A stretch of DNA of 57,196 nt from a virus, in the IMG/VR virus record IMGVR_UViG_3300042691_013751, positions 1 to 57,196 of that record, one strand, 5' to 3'. The stretch's first letter is position 1; every line of letters starts with the position of its first letter. Positions 6,511 to 12,902 of this stretch are shown piece by piece. The position numbers and the translations under genes were made by a program. The notes below the pieces were generated by a model. That model was not told the origin of the DNA, did not search any database, and worked only from the letters and a program-made list of their open reading frames with translations.

Positions 6511-7888
6511 ATACCAAAAAGAAGCTGTAAAGTTTCTTGTTACGCATGGCTCAGGCTCATTGTGGCTTGACCCAGGCTTGGGTAAGACGGCCATTGTGCT
6601 ATCAGCATTTCGCATTCTTAAGAGTAAAGGTGTGGCAAAAAAGATGCTGGTCGTTGCGCCGCTGCGGCCTGTGCATGGCGTCTGGCCTGCCGAGGTTAAA
6701 AAGTGGGAGCAGTTTGAAGACTACTCCGTCGGCGTATTGCATGGTGGCAACAAGGCCAAGGTCTTAAAGCAACACCACGACATCTATGTCATTAACTTTG
6801 AAGGCCTGCAGTGGCTGTCCGCGCAACTGAATGGCAAGGACTGGCCTTTTCAAATCCTTACAATCGATGAGATCAGTTACTTAAAGAACACGCAAACGCA
6901 GCGCTTTAAGTGTCTGAAGCCTTTGCTAAACAAGTTCGATCGCCGTTGGGGTCTAACAGGCTCACCTGCACCAAATAGTTTGCTTGACATCTTTGGCCCA
7001 CAGTATATTGTGGACCAAGGCGCAACGTTTGGGCCGTTTGTGTCTCGCTTTCGCACTGAGTTCTTCTACCCTTCAGGCTACGGCGGGTATGAATGGAAGC
7101 TTCAGCATGATGGGGAGGCACGCATCCATGAAAAGCTGGAAGGCAAGGTTTTGCGAATGGCGGCTCTGGACCATCTGGACCTGCCAGAGCTAACGTATAA
7201 CGACATCAAGGTAGATCTACCTGCAGAAGCCAAAAAGATCTACAAGCACTTTGAGGACAACCTAACCATTGAGTTGAATAGTGGCAATGTTACAGCGGCC
7301 AACGCTGCCGTTGCTGTTATGAAAGGTCAGCAAATCGCCAATGGCGGTACGTATCTGGACGATGACGGCACGGGCAATGACAGGATTACTACAAAATTAC
7401 ATGACGCAAAAACTGAAGTTGCTCAAGAGCTGGTTGAAGAGCTGTCAGGCCAGCCCTGCATCATTGGGTACCACTTTCAGCACGATCTACAACGCCTGCA
7501 AGAGGCTTTTCCAAACGCTCCTGTTATTGGCTCTGGGGTTGTTGGCCCTAAGCTTGATGCTATTATTGCTGCTTGGAACGCGGGAGATATACCTGTCTTG
7601 CTGGCGCATCCTATGTCTGCAGGCCACGGCCTTAATCTACAAGGTGCAGGCCATGCTGTCATCTGGTACTCGCTGACTTGGAGTCTTGAAATCTACGAGC
7701 AGTTCATTCGTAGGCTCTGGCGTCAAGGTCAGAAGAACCACATTGTTGTGCATCACATCATTGCGCGAGACACCGTAGATGAGGCCATCCTCATGGCCGT
7801 GCAACGGAAGGACAAGACGCAACAAAAACTGCTTAATGCAGTACGTGATTACATCTCACGTGATACAATAGCAACTGTTGATATTTGA
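6491..7888 (+). CDS. SF2 (SNF2-like) DNA helicase
   Basis: 465 residues from the ATG at 6491, chosen because AAGAAGG lies at 6476-6482. Motif I (LDPGLGKTAIVL, about 26-37), motif II (TIDEIS, about 124-129; DEIS rather than DEAH), motif III (GLTGSPAPN) and motif VI (QFIRRLWRQGQ, near 404-414) are all in order. This is the architecture of phage SNF2-family ATPases that unwind or remodel DNA during replication and recombination. It overlaps the VRR-NUC frame by 20 bases. No Zn finger or fused nuclease is seen. It is the last gene before the promoter at about 7858. Confidence 0.9.
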   Translation: MYWEPHEYQKEAVKFLVTHGSGSLWLDPGLGKTAIVLSAFRILKSKGVAKKMLVVAPLRPVHGVWPAEVKKWEQFEDYSVGVLHGGNKAKVLKQHHDIYVINFEGLQWLSAQLNGKDWPFQILTIDEISYLKNTQTQRFKCLKPLLNKFDRRWGLTGSPAPNSLLDIFGPQYIVDQGATFGPFVSRFRTEFFYPSGYGGYEWKLQHDGEARIHEKLEGKVLRMAALDHLDLPELTYNDIKVDLPAEAKKIYKHFEDNLTIELNSGNVTAANAAVAVMKGQQIANGGTYLDDDGTGNDRITTKLHDAKTEVAQELVEELSGQPCIIGYHFQHDLQRLQEAFPNAPVIGSGVVGPKLDAIIAAWNAGDIPVLLAHPMSAGHGLNLQGAGHAVIWYSLTWSLEIYEQFIRRLWRQGQKNHIVVHHIIARDTVDEAILMAVQRKDKTQQKLLNAVRDYISRDTIATVDI

Positions 7889-7897
7889 AAGGTATAC
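7858..7897 (+). promoter_or_regulatory. Extended -10 promoter and conserved leader
   Basis: TGATACAAT (7861-7869) is an extended -10 (TGn plus TACAAT) just inside the helicase gene's end. A direct repeat ACGTGAT occurs at 7843-7849 and 7858-7864, 15 bases apart. No good -35 is visible. The leader copy TTGATATTTGAAAGGTATAC (7878-7897) abuts an ATG at 7898 that opens only an eight-codon frame. Confidence 0.5.
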
Positions 7898-7924
7898 ATG
7901 CAATTCACAACTTTTTACACGTAA
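7898..7924 (+). CDS. Eight-codon leader peptide frame
   Basis: MQFTTFYT followed by TAA, placed right after the conserved leader with its GAAAGG ribosome binding site. At all other sites this leader precedes a full gene. This could therefore be a true leader peptide controlling 7945-8157 and the nucleotide cassette, or the remnant of a deleted gene. Translation is likely from the ribosome binding site; function is unknown. Confidence 0.35.
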   Translation: MQFTTFYT

Positions 7925-7944
7925 ACTCTTAACAAGGATCCGTC

Positions 7945-8157
7945 ATGTCTGACACAAAGAAAACACGCCAGCGCGCCAACAAAAAAGCAATCATTACTGT
8001 CGCCGTTATTGCCAACCCTAAACGCCCCAACACGCTTGCATGCGAGCGCTTTGAGCTGTACAAGGACGGCATGACTGTGGCAGAATACGTTGCTGCAGGT
8101 GGGCGCACAGGCGATGTCTTGCACGACGCTGCTCAAGGCTACATCACACTTACTTAA
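7945..8157 (+). CDS. Small hypothetical protein (70 aa)
   Basis: A 70-residue protein with a basic N-terminus (SDTKKTRQRANKKA), a hydrophobic strand (IITVAVIAN), then ERFELYKDGMTVAEYVAAGG. The second half reads like a small alpha/beta domain. I recognise no family. An AAGGA ribosome binding site is present (7933-7937), and it ends two bases before the glycosyltransferase-like gene, so the two are probably co-expressed. Confidence 0.6.
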   Translation: MSDTKKTRQRANKKAIITVAVIANPKRPNTLACERFELYKDGMTVAEYVAAGGRTGDVLHDAAQGYITLT

Positions 8158-8159
8158 CC

Positions 8160-9056
8160 ATGAAAATTCTCATCACCGGTGTCACCGAGACCCATAACAA
8201 CCATCCACAACGTGCAAGCTCTACGAAGTTTGTATCTATCCCTGAGCTAATGCGCGATGCCTACATCGCCTTAGGCCATGAAGTAGAGCACGGCCCTGTG
8301 AATGCAACTATGGACCTGTCAAAGTACGACAAAGTCTTTTTGTATGTCTACCCACTGGATAAAAACGCAGTGCATCCAGAAGGCGCCAAGCGTGTCCTTC
8401 GTGAACGCATGGATGCTTATATTTGTCTGGATGATTGGGCATTCCAAAAAATCCTCCCTTCCTGGGAAGACGTGATTGCCAAAGAAGACTTTGCAGACCA
8501 TCAGTGGATTGCGCCCCTTTTTCCGTGGGGTGACATTAAGCTGATGAATCTACCGGTTGATGTGATTCTTCCATGGGACCCGTCGCCTTTGTATGAAATG
8601 CCTCCAAGCTATCAAATGGCTTGGGGCAAACGCAAAACTGAGTGGTACAACGCATCACTTTCTAAGGACGCGCATGACTGGGCGACAGCACAAAACCTTA
8701 CATGGCCAATTCACAGTGTCGGAGGCAAATCTCTCGGACAGCCGCGTATTCTTGAAAGTGACGTTGTCTGGCAGTACGGCTCTTACAAAGGAGTTCTATG
8801 TCCGACCTACGCCCATGCCGGATGCGGATGGTGGCGAGTTAGATATCTGCACGCTGCATTTACCGGCTGCGTTCTTGGCGGGGATCCTCAAGAGCTTGGC
8901 GTAATCGATTCATCATACAGCTATACGCCTCGTGAGCTTGAGCGTATGGATGATGGGCAATTGGAACTCATTGCAGCCCAGCAATACGTGGCATTGACTT
9001 CGCAGATTGCAACGCTCAAGCAAACGCAGCTTAAACTTGAAAGCTTTCTTACATGA
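8160..9056 (+). CDS. Glycosyltransferase-like protein (GT-B type suspected)
   Basis: 298 residues. It begins with a Rossmann-type strand (MKILITGVTETHNN) and an ALGHEVEHGP segment like the acceptor domain of GT-B enzymes. The C-terminal half has YGSYKGV, then GCGWWRVRYLHAAFTGCVL followed by GGDPQEL, resembling the donor-site 'G-x-R-x2-x2-A-x2-G' loop. The family match is by pattern only, and I cannot name a substrate. It overlaps the dNMP kinase gene by four bases, with a thymidylate-synthase-like gene next, so a role in glycosylating modified bases is an attractive inference. It could instead be an unrelated phage protein with a Rossmann fold. Confidence 0.45.
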   Translation: MKILITGVTETHNNHPQRASSTKFVSIPELMRDAYIALGHEVEHGPVNATMDLSKYDKVFLYVYPLDKNAVHPEGAKRVLRERMDAYICLDDWAFQKILPSWEDVIAKEDFADHQWIAPLFPWGDIKLMNLPVDVILPWDPSPLYEMPPSYQMAWGKRKTEWYNASLSKDAHDWATAQNLTWPIHSVGGKSLGQPRILESDVVWQYGSYKGVLCPTYAHAGCGWWRVRYLHAAFTGCVLGGDPQELGVIDSSYSYTPRELERMDDGQLELIAAQQYVALTSQIATLKQTQLKLESFLT

Positions 9057-9988
9057 TCATTATTTTAGAAGGCCCTGACGGTGGGGGTAAGACAACCCTT
9101 GCCGAGTCCTTGCGGCAGTACCTGCAAGGCGATCGCATGACCCATGTCGTAAAGCACGGGCCATATAAAGGTGTAGGCACCGAGGACTTGTGCCGCATCT
9201 ACTTTCGCGCAATGACCCAGGCCTTAACCTATGATGACCACGTCATTATGGATAGGTCATGGCTGTCGGAGCCTATCTATGGCGAGGTGTACCGCAATGG
9301 CGCAAATCGCGTTGATATGCCACGCCGTCGTATGCTGGAACGTGTTGCCTTGTCACGAGGTGCCGTTGTTGTGCATTGCCAACCTGACCTTGAGGTTTGC
9401 ATGGAGACATTCAAGTCACGCCTTGATGTTGAGTACCTTGACAACACTGCGCAGCTTACCGCTGTGTACCACGGCTATGAAAGCCTTGGCTTACACACCT
9501 GCCTGCCCGTCCTGCATTACGACTACAAGTACGATACGCTAGAAAAGTTGCTTCCACGGCTGGTGAGTAGCTCCTCACAAAATAACTTTTCTGGTGGCGG
9601 TGCTTTTAAGGTTGGCAACATCCTGATGCTTTGCGATAAAGGCCCACGTACCAATGTGCGTGCATCCGCTGCCGTTGTACCCTTCATCAACTTCTTGGAC
9701 AATGACGGACCTAGCCGCATGTTGGCCGAGGCATTGGAGCGTGAAGGCATTGCCGAGGACAAGCTCTACTGGGTTAACACGCAAAACTACCAAGGTGTGC
9801 CTACAGACGTCAGTATCGTAAAAGACCTGAAGCCTTCACGCGTCTTTGCGTTAGGCAACAACGCATACACGTGGGCGTTAAACAACAACGTACAGGCGCA
9901 AAAGCTGCCGCCTCCGTTGTACCACATGCAAAACTTTCCCAATCAACCTTACCACATCACAGAGGCAGACTATGGACATGATGATTAA
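9053..9988 (+). CDS. dNMP (thymidylate-type) kinase fused to a UDG-like C-terminal domain
   Basis: 311 residues in two parts. Residues 1-170 are a P-loop kinase: EGPDGGGKTT (6-15), DRSW (67-70, the DRS/DRW-like motif of thymidylate kinases) and a Lid-like arginine helix. Residues 183-305 form a separate domain: VGNILMLCDKGPRTN, YWVNTQ near 239-244, VFALGNN (264-270), and PPPLYHMQNF near the end. The last two resemble the 'ALG...A' strand and the HP-containing loop of uracil-DNA-glycosylase-fold proteins, but catalytic residues are not evident. The kinase would raise dNMPs to dNDPs. It lies between the GT-like and thymidylate-synthase-like genes and overlaps both. Confidence 0.75.
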   Translation: MIIILEGPDGGGKTTLAESLRQYLQGDRMTHVVKHGPYKGVGTEDLCRIYFRAMTQALTYDDHVIMDRSWLSEPIYGEVYRNGANRVDMPRRRMLERVALSRGAVVVHCQPDLEVCMETFKSRLDVEYLDNTAQLTAVYHGYESLGLHTCLPVLHYDYKYDTLEKLLPRLVSSSSQNNFSGGGAFKVGNILMLCDKGPRTNVRASAAVVPFINFLDNDGPSRMLAEALEREGIAEDKLYWVNTQNYQGVPTDVSIVKDLKPSRVFALGNNAYTWALNNNVQAQKLPPPLYHMQNFPNQPYHITEADYGHDD

Positions 9989-10754
9989 GAACGAGCCTGA
10001 GTTGATCAACCTGTACAGGTGTCTGCAGCAGCATGGCCAATTGACAAGCCCACGCGGCGAGCAATGCCTTGAGATCGAAAACTTTAGCTACACGGTCAAT
10101 CCTTTTGTGCGCTTCAACGCGTTTGAAGGTCGCAACTTCAATGTGAAGTACCTTAAGCGCGAGATGGCCTGGTACATCAAAGCCGACCCACGTGACTTAT
10201 CAATTGCTGAGCATGCTGCGCAATGGGGCAAGATCGTTGCCAACGGCAAATTGAATAGCAACTACGGCAGCTATTGGTTTGGCAAGCATGGTGTACGACA
10301 TATTGTGAGTCTTTTGCAAAGTGACCCCATGTCACGCCGTGCAGTCATCCCCATGTACGGCACTGATGTAGACCACATGGACATTGAGGCCAAGGACGTG
10401 CCTTGCACATTGGCCATTGAATTCAGAATTCGTAATGGCTACCTCAACGCACGTGCTATCATGCGCAGCCAAGACATTTTGTGGGGCATGGCCAATGACT
10501 TGCCTACGTTCTCGTTCTTGCAAGAGATTGTTGCCAACATCCTTGGCGTTGAGATGGGCACACTTACCGTATCTGTGGGGTCGTTCCACGTGTACGAGTC
10601 ACGCATGCCAATGTTCAACAGCATCTTGGCTGCAAGTAACTACGTAGGAATTGAAGACAAGCCACCTCGCATCAACCGCTATGAGGCTCATTTGCTGATG
10701 GACAAGGGTATTAACCCTACTTTTAGCTTTGCAAAGTGGTTACTTAACGTCTAA
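9972..10754 (+). CDS. Thymidylate synthase family enzyme, possibly dCMP hydroxymethylase
   Basis: 260 residues. ThyA-fold motifs: SRRAVIP (121-127), catalytic Cys145 in DVPCTL, NARAIMRSQDILWG (159-172) and VGSFHVYESR (202-211, with the conserved His and Tyr). The enzyme adds a one-carbon unit from methylene-tetrahydrofolate to a pyrimidine nucleotide. Aligning RSQDILWGMAND with ThyA's RS-x-D-x3-G-x3-N puts Asp176 where ThyA has the dUMP-selecting Asn177. Asp at this place is characteristic of dCMP hydroxymethylases such as T4 gp42. Asn175 next to it leaves some alignment doubt. The PCT around the cysteine is also atypical (PCH in ThyA). Start is the first of three close ATGs, overlapping the kinase by 17 bases. 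Confidence 0.75.
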   Translation: MDMMIKNEPELINLYRCLQQHGQLTSPRGEQCLEIENFSYTVNPFVRFNAFEGRNFNVKYLKREMAWYIKADPRDLSIAEHAAQWGKIVANGKLNSNYGSYWFGKHGVRHIVSLLQSDPMSRRAVIPMYGTDVDHMDIEAKDVPCTLAIEFRIRNGYLNARAIMRSQDILWGMANDLPTFSFLQEIVANILGVEMGTLTVSVGSFHVYESRMPMFNSILAASNYVGIEDKPPRINRYEAHLLMDKGINPTFSFAKWLLNV

Positions 10755-10812
10755 ACGTGTTATAATTAACACGTGGATCCCCACAACCAACTGACTATTG
10801 AAAGGAATACAC
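10755..10812 (+). promoter_or_regulatory. Palindromic promoter/operator and conserved leader
   Basis: A perfect inverted repeat, ACGTGTTA (10755-10762), TAAT, TAACACGT (10767-10774), sits over the -10 TATAAT (10761-10766), which has an extended TGT. Such a palindrome over a -10 is a typical operator layout. Leader copy CTGACTATTGAAAGGAATAC (10791-10810) leads straight into the ATG at 10813. Confidence 0.65.
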
Positions 10813-11532
10813 ATGCAAAAACGCATTTTTTGGACAGATGCAGAACGCAAAATCGTATTGGATCGCGCGCTAGGCTACATGCAAAGTGGCGGGTATTCAG
10901 AGCTTGAGGCCTTGCGTCGTGCTCAAGAATTTGCGCTAAGCACCGCAAGGCAGCGTACTTTTGCGTCATACTCTGCGGCGCTGCCTGACATCAAAGCACT
11001 TAAGGCCCTTGCACTCTCAGTCATTAAAAAGCCAGCGATGGTGGAATCACCTACAGTTGTGACTCCACAACCTCCAGTGCCACCAGATGCACAACCAAGC
11101 ATGCCTGCTGATAGCATTGATGGATTGGTTGCAAACATTGCGCAGCTCATTGCCGCGCAGTTGGCTACGGCCATCAAGGCTGCAATGCAAAATACAGTGC
11201 AAGAGCTTGAGCACACCTACAGTTTGCCAAAGCATAATCCTACGTACGCAATTGATCACGTGCAAAAGAAGCGTGTAATCGTCATTGGCTTGCTAAATGA
11301 TCAGGTTCACGCTATTACGCGTGAGTTTGGCGAGGACTTCAACATCAAATGCATTGACACCGACAGAGCCATGGGGATGTCTCCACCGGATGCTGATGCG
11401 TACCTGCTGATGAAGAACTTTATCAACCATCCGCTGTACCATAAGTACCAGGCTTTCCCGAACCATGTGCTTATTGATGGCGGGATGTCCACATTGCGTA
11501 TGTGGTTTAACACGAAAGGCAAAGCGCTATGA
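10813..11532 (+). CDS. DUF2325-like protein with N-terminal helical domain
   Basis: 239 residues in three parts. Residues 1-60 are helical and basic (FWTDAERKIVLDRAL ... ALRRAQEFAL), perhaps DNA-binding. A Pro/Thr-rich linker follows (about 75-100). The C-terminal 80 residues read KKRVIVIGLLNDQ, then DADAYLLMKNFINHPLYHKY and a GGMSTLR end, like DUF2325 (a small Rossmann-like fold of unknown function). Alone behind a palindromic promoter, it may be a regulator acting on its own operator; this is inference. It overlaps the next small frame by four bases. Confidence 0.6.
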   Translation: MQKRIFWTDAERKIVLDRALGYMQSGGYSELEALRRAQEFALSTARQRTFASYSAALPDIKALKALALSVIKKPAMVESPTVVTPQPPVPPDAQPSMPADSIDGLVANIAQLIAAQLATAIKAAMQNTVQELEHTYSLPKHNPTYAIDHVQKKRVIVIGLLNDQVHAITREFGEDFNIKCIDTDRAMGMSPPDADAYLLMKNFINHPLYHKYQAFPNHVLIDGGMSTLRMWFNTKGKAL

Positions 11533-11732
11533 GCCAAGATTACGTTTACACCCCGGCTTCAACTGACATCACCATTCGGTGGCGTACGATTTATGGCTGG
11601 GTCCCGCCATCTGAGCAGGCTGCGTATCAAAAGAAGTGGACTAACTTTAGGGCCTTGGCAGCACAAGGCGTTGAGTGTCTCACCCCTCCGCAGCAAATGC
11701 CCTCTAACCTTGTGCAATGGAAAGCCAAATGA
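11529..11732 (+). CDS. Hypothetical protein (67 aa)
   Basis: A 67-residue protein with aromatic-rich N-terminal half (YVYTPASTDITIRWRTIYGW) and a short helix. Its ATG overlaps the upstream stop (ATGA at 11529-11532), and its own stop overlaps the next ATG. No family recognised. Confidence 0.55.
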   Translation: MSQDYVYTPASTDITIRWRTIYGWVPPSEQAAYQKKWTNFRALAAQGVECLTPPQQMPSNLVQWKAK

Positions 11733-11893
11733 CAAACAACATGATGACCTTTGATCAGCAAATCAAAGCCGCCTACGACGATTGGATTGCGTTACTAGAA
11801 CATACCGGCAACACGGATATGCTGAAAGACCCTTACGCAGTCTGGTTAGAAGCCTACCATGTAGCTACGCTACTGGCCAAACGCCAAGCTTAA
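11729..11893 (+). CDS. Hypothetical protein (54 aa), last gene of the rightward block
   Basis: A 54-codon helical protein (MTNNMMTFDQQIKAAYDDWI...). The ATG at 11729 overlaps the previous stop. Its TAA (11891-11893) shares the TTAA tetranucleotide with the TAA of the opposite-strand gene (11890-11892). No terminator separates the two blocks. Coding is supported by coupling only. Confidence 0.5.
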   Translation: MTNNMMTFDQQIKAAYDDWIALLEHTGNTDMLKDPYAVWLEAYHVATLLAKRQA

Positions 11894-12891
11894 GGGCCGG
11901 TTGGGTTGCCCATAAGGTCAACGTTCATTTCTGGAATCGAGCGGTCGGCTTTGCCTTTAAGCAAGTCATTGATATGCAATGCAGGCATAGACGCAAGGCC
12001 TACCGCGGCGCCAGGAAGACCTAAGCCTGGCACCATGGATGCCAAGGCACCTGCACCACCTAACGCAGAAATCACAGCGCCAGATCTATCGCCATCCATG
12101 AAACGGCGATACGCTTCGTAGAAGCTAAGCCCAGCGCCTGCGCCTGACAAGGCCCCACCTACAATTGGGGATGTGACAACCTTAGCAGCTTTTGACAAGG
12201 GGCCTGGGGTAACCGCGGCAAGTCGAGCTGCAGCTGCGGCTTCTGCTGCGGGGATTGCTGTGGCGCGTTGTGCGCTTGCTGCAGCATTGGCGCTGGAATT
12301 CTCCAATAGCTTATCTACAATGGATTGCCCAGGCTTCAAGGGGCCATACATCTTGGTCAAACGGCCGGAGACTTTGCCTTGGCCTTTGGATCTATTGTAA
12401 GCTGCGGCGCCTTCTGGCACACCGCCTGCAATTTCTTTATCCATGCCTGCCCAGCCTTGTAGCCATTTAGTGCCAGAGGTAGCACCTTTAGGCGCGGCTT
12501 CAGGCTGAATGCCAAGGCGCAAAAGCTCTTCATTGCGCATGTTTTCCAGCATTTGCGCCATTTGCTGCTGTTCTTTGAGCTTCTTAACGCCGGCAGCAGT
12601 ACGCATCTCTTTTGATGGGAATACTGTCTCAGCAGTTTTCTGCAGCCCTGGCCCAAGGATGGCGCCTGTACCCGCAACGGCTGCGCGCTCTTGGTTGGCA
12701 GTTAAGCCTAGCTCAGGAAGTACGCCTGCGTTTTTATCGCGTTGCGTAGGCACAGGTTTTGCAGATCTAGGCCCAACCGGTGCAGCAAAGATAGGGTCAA
12801 GCGCCATCAAGGCGTCATCGGCCGCGGCATCATAGTTAGATTGTTGCACACTAAAAATAGGATCAACATCTTCCAGTTTAGGATCAGCCAT
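11890..12891 (-). CDS. Internal virion/structural protein, last of late block
   Basis: 333 residues. The N-terminus has a short duplicated pattern (VDPIFSVQ and LDPIFAAP). The middle is charged and helical. The C-terminal third is Gly/Ala-rich and hydrophobic (GALSGAGAGLSFYEAYRRF, ALGGAGALASMVPGLG), which could insert in a membrane. Podovirus ejection proteins often combine helical regions with hydrophobic segments, and this gene closes the virion operon after two similar proteins. Identity as an ejection protein is inference from position and composition. Confidence 0.55.
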   Translation of the reverse strand: MADPKLEDVDPIFSVQQSNYDAAADDALMALDPIFAAPVGPRSAKPVPTQRDKNAGVLPELGLTANQERAAVAGTGAILGPGLQKTAETVFPSKEMRTAAGVKKLKEQQQMAQMLENMRNEELLRLGIQPEAAPKGATSGTKWLQGWAGMDKEIAGGVPEGAAAYNRSKGQGKVSGRLTKMYGPLKPGQSIVDKLLENSSANAAASAQRATAIPAAEAAAAARLAAVTPGPLSKAAKVVTSPIVGGALSGAGAGLSFYEAYRRFMDGDRSGAVISALGGAGALASMVPGLGLPGAAVGLASMPALHINDLLKGKADRSIPEMNVDLMGNPTGP

Positions 12892-12902
12892 GTGTACGCC
12901 TT

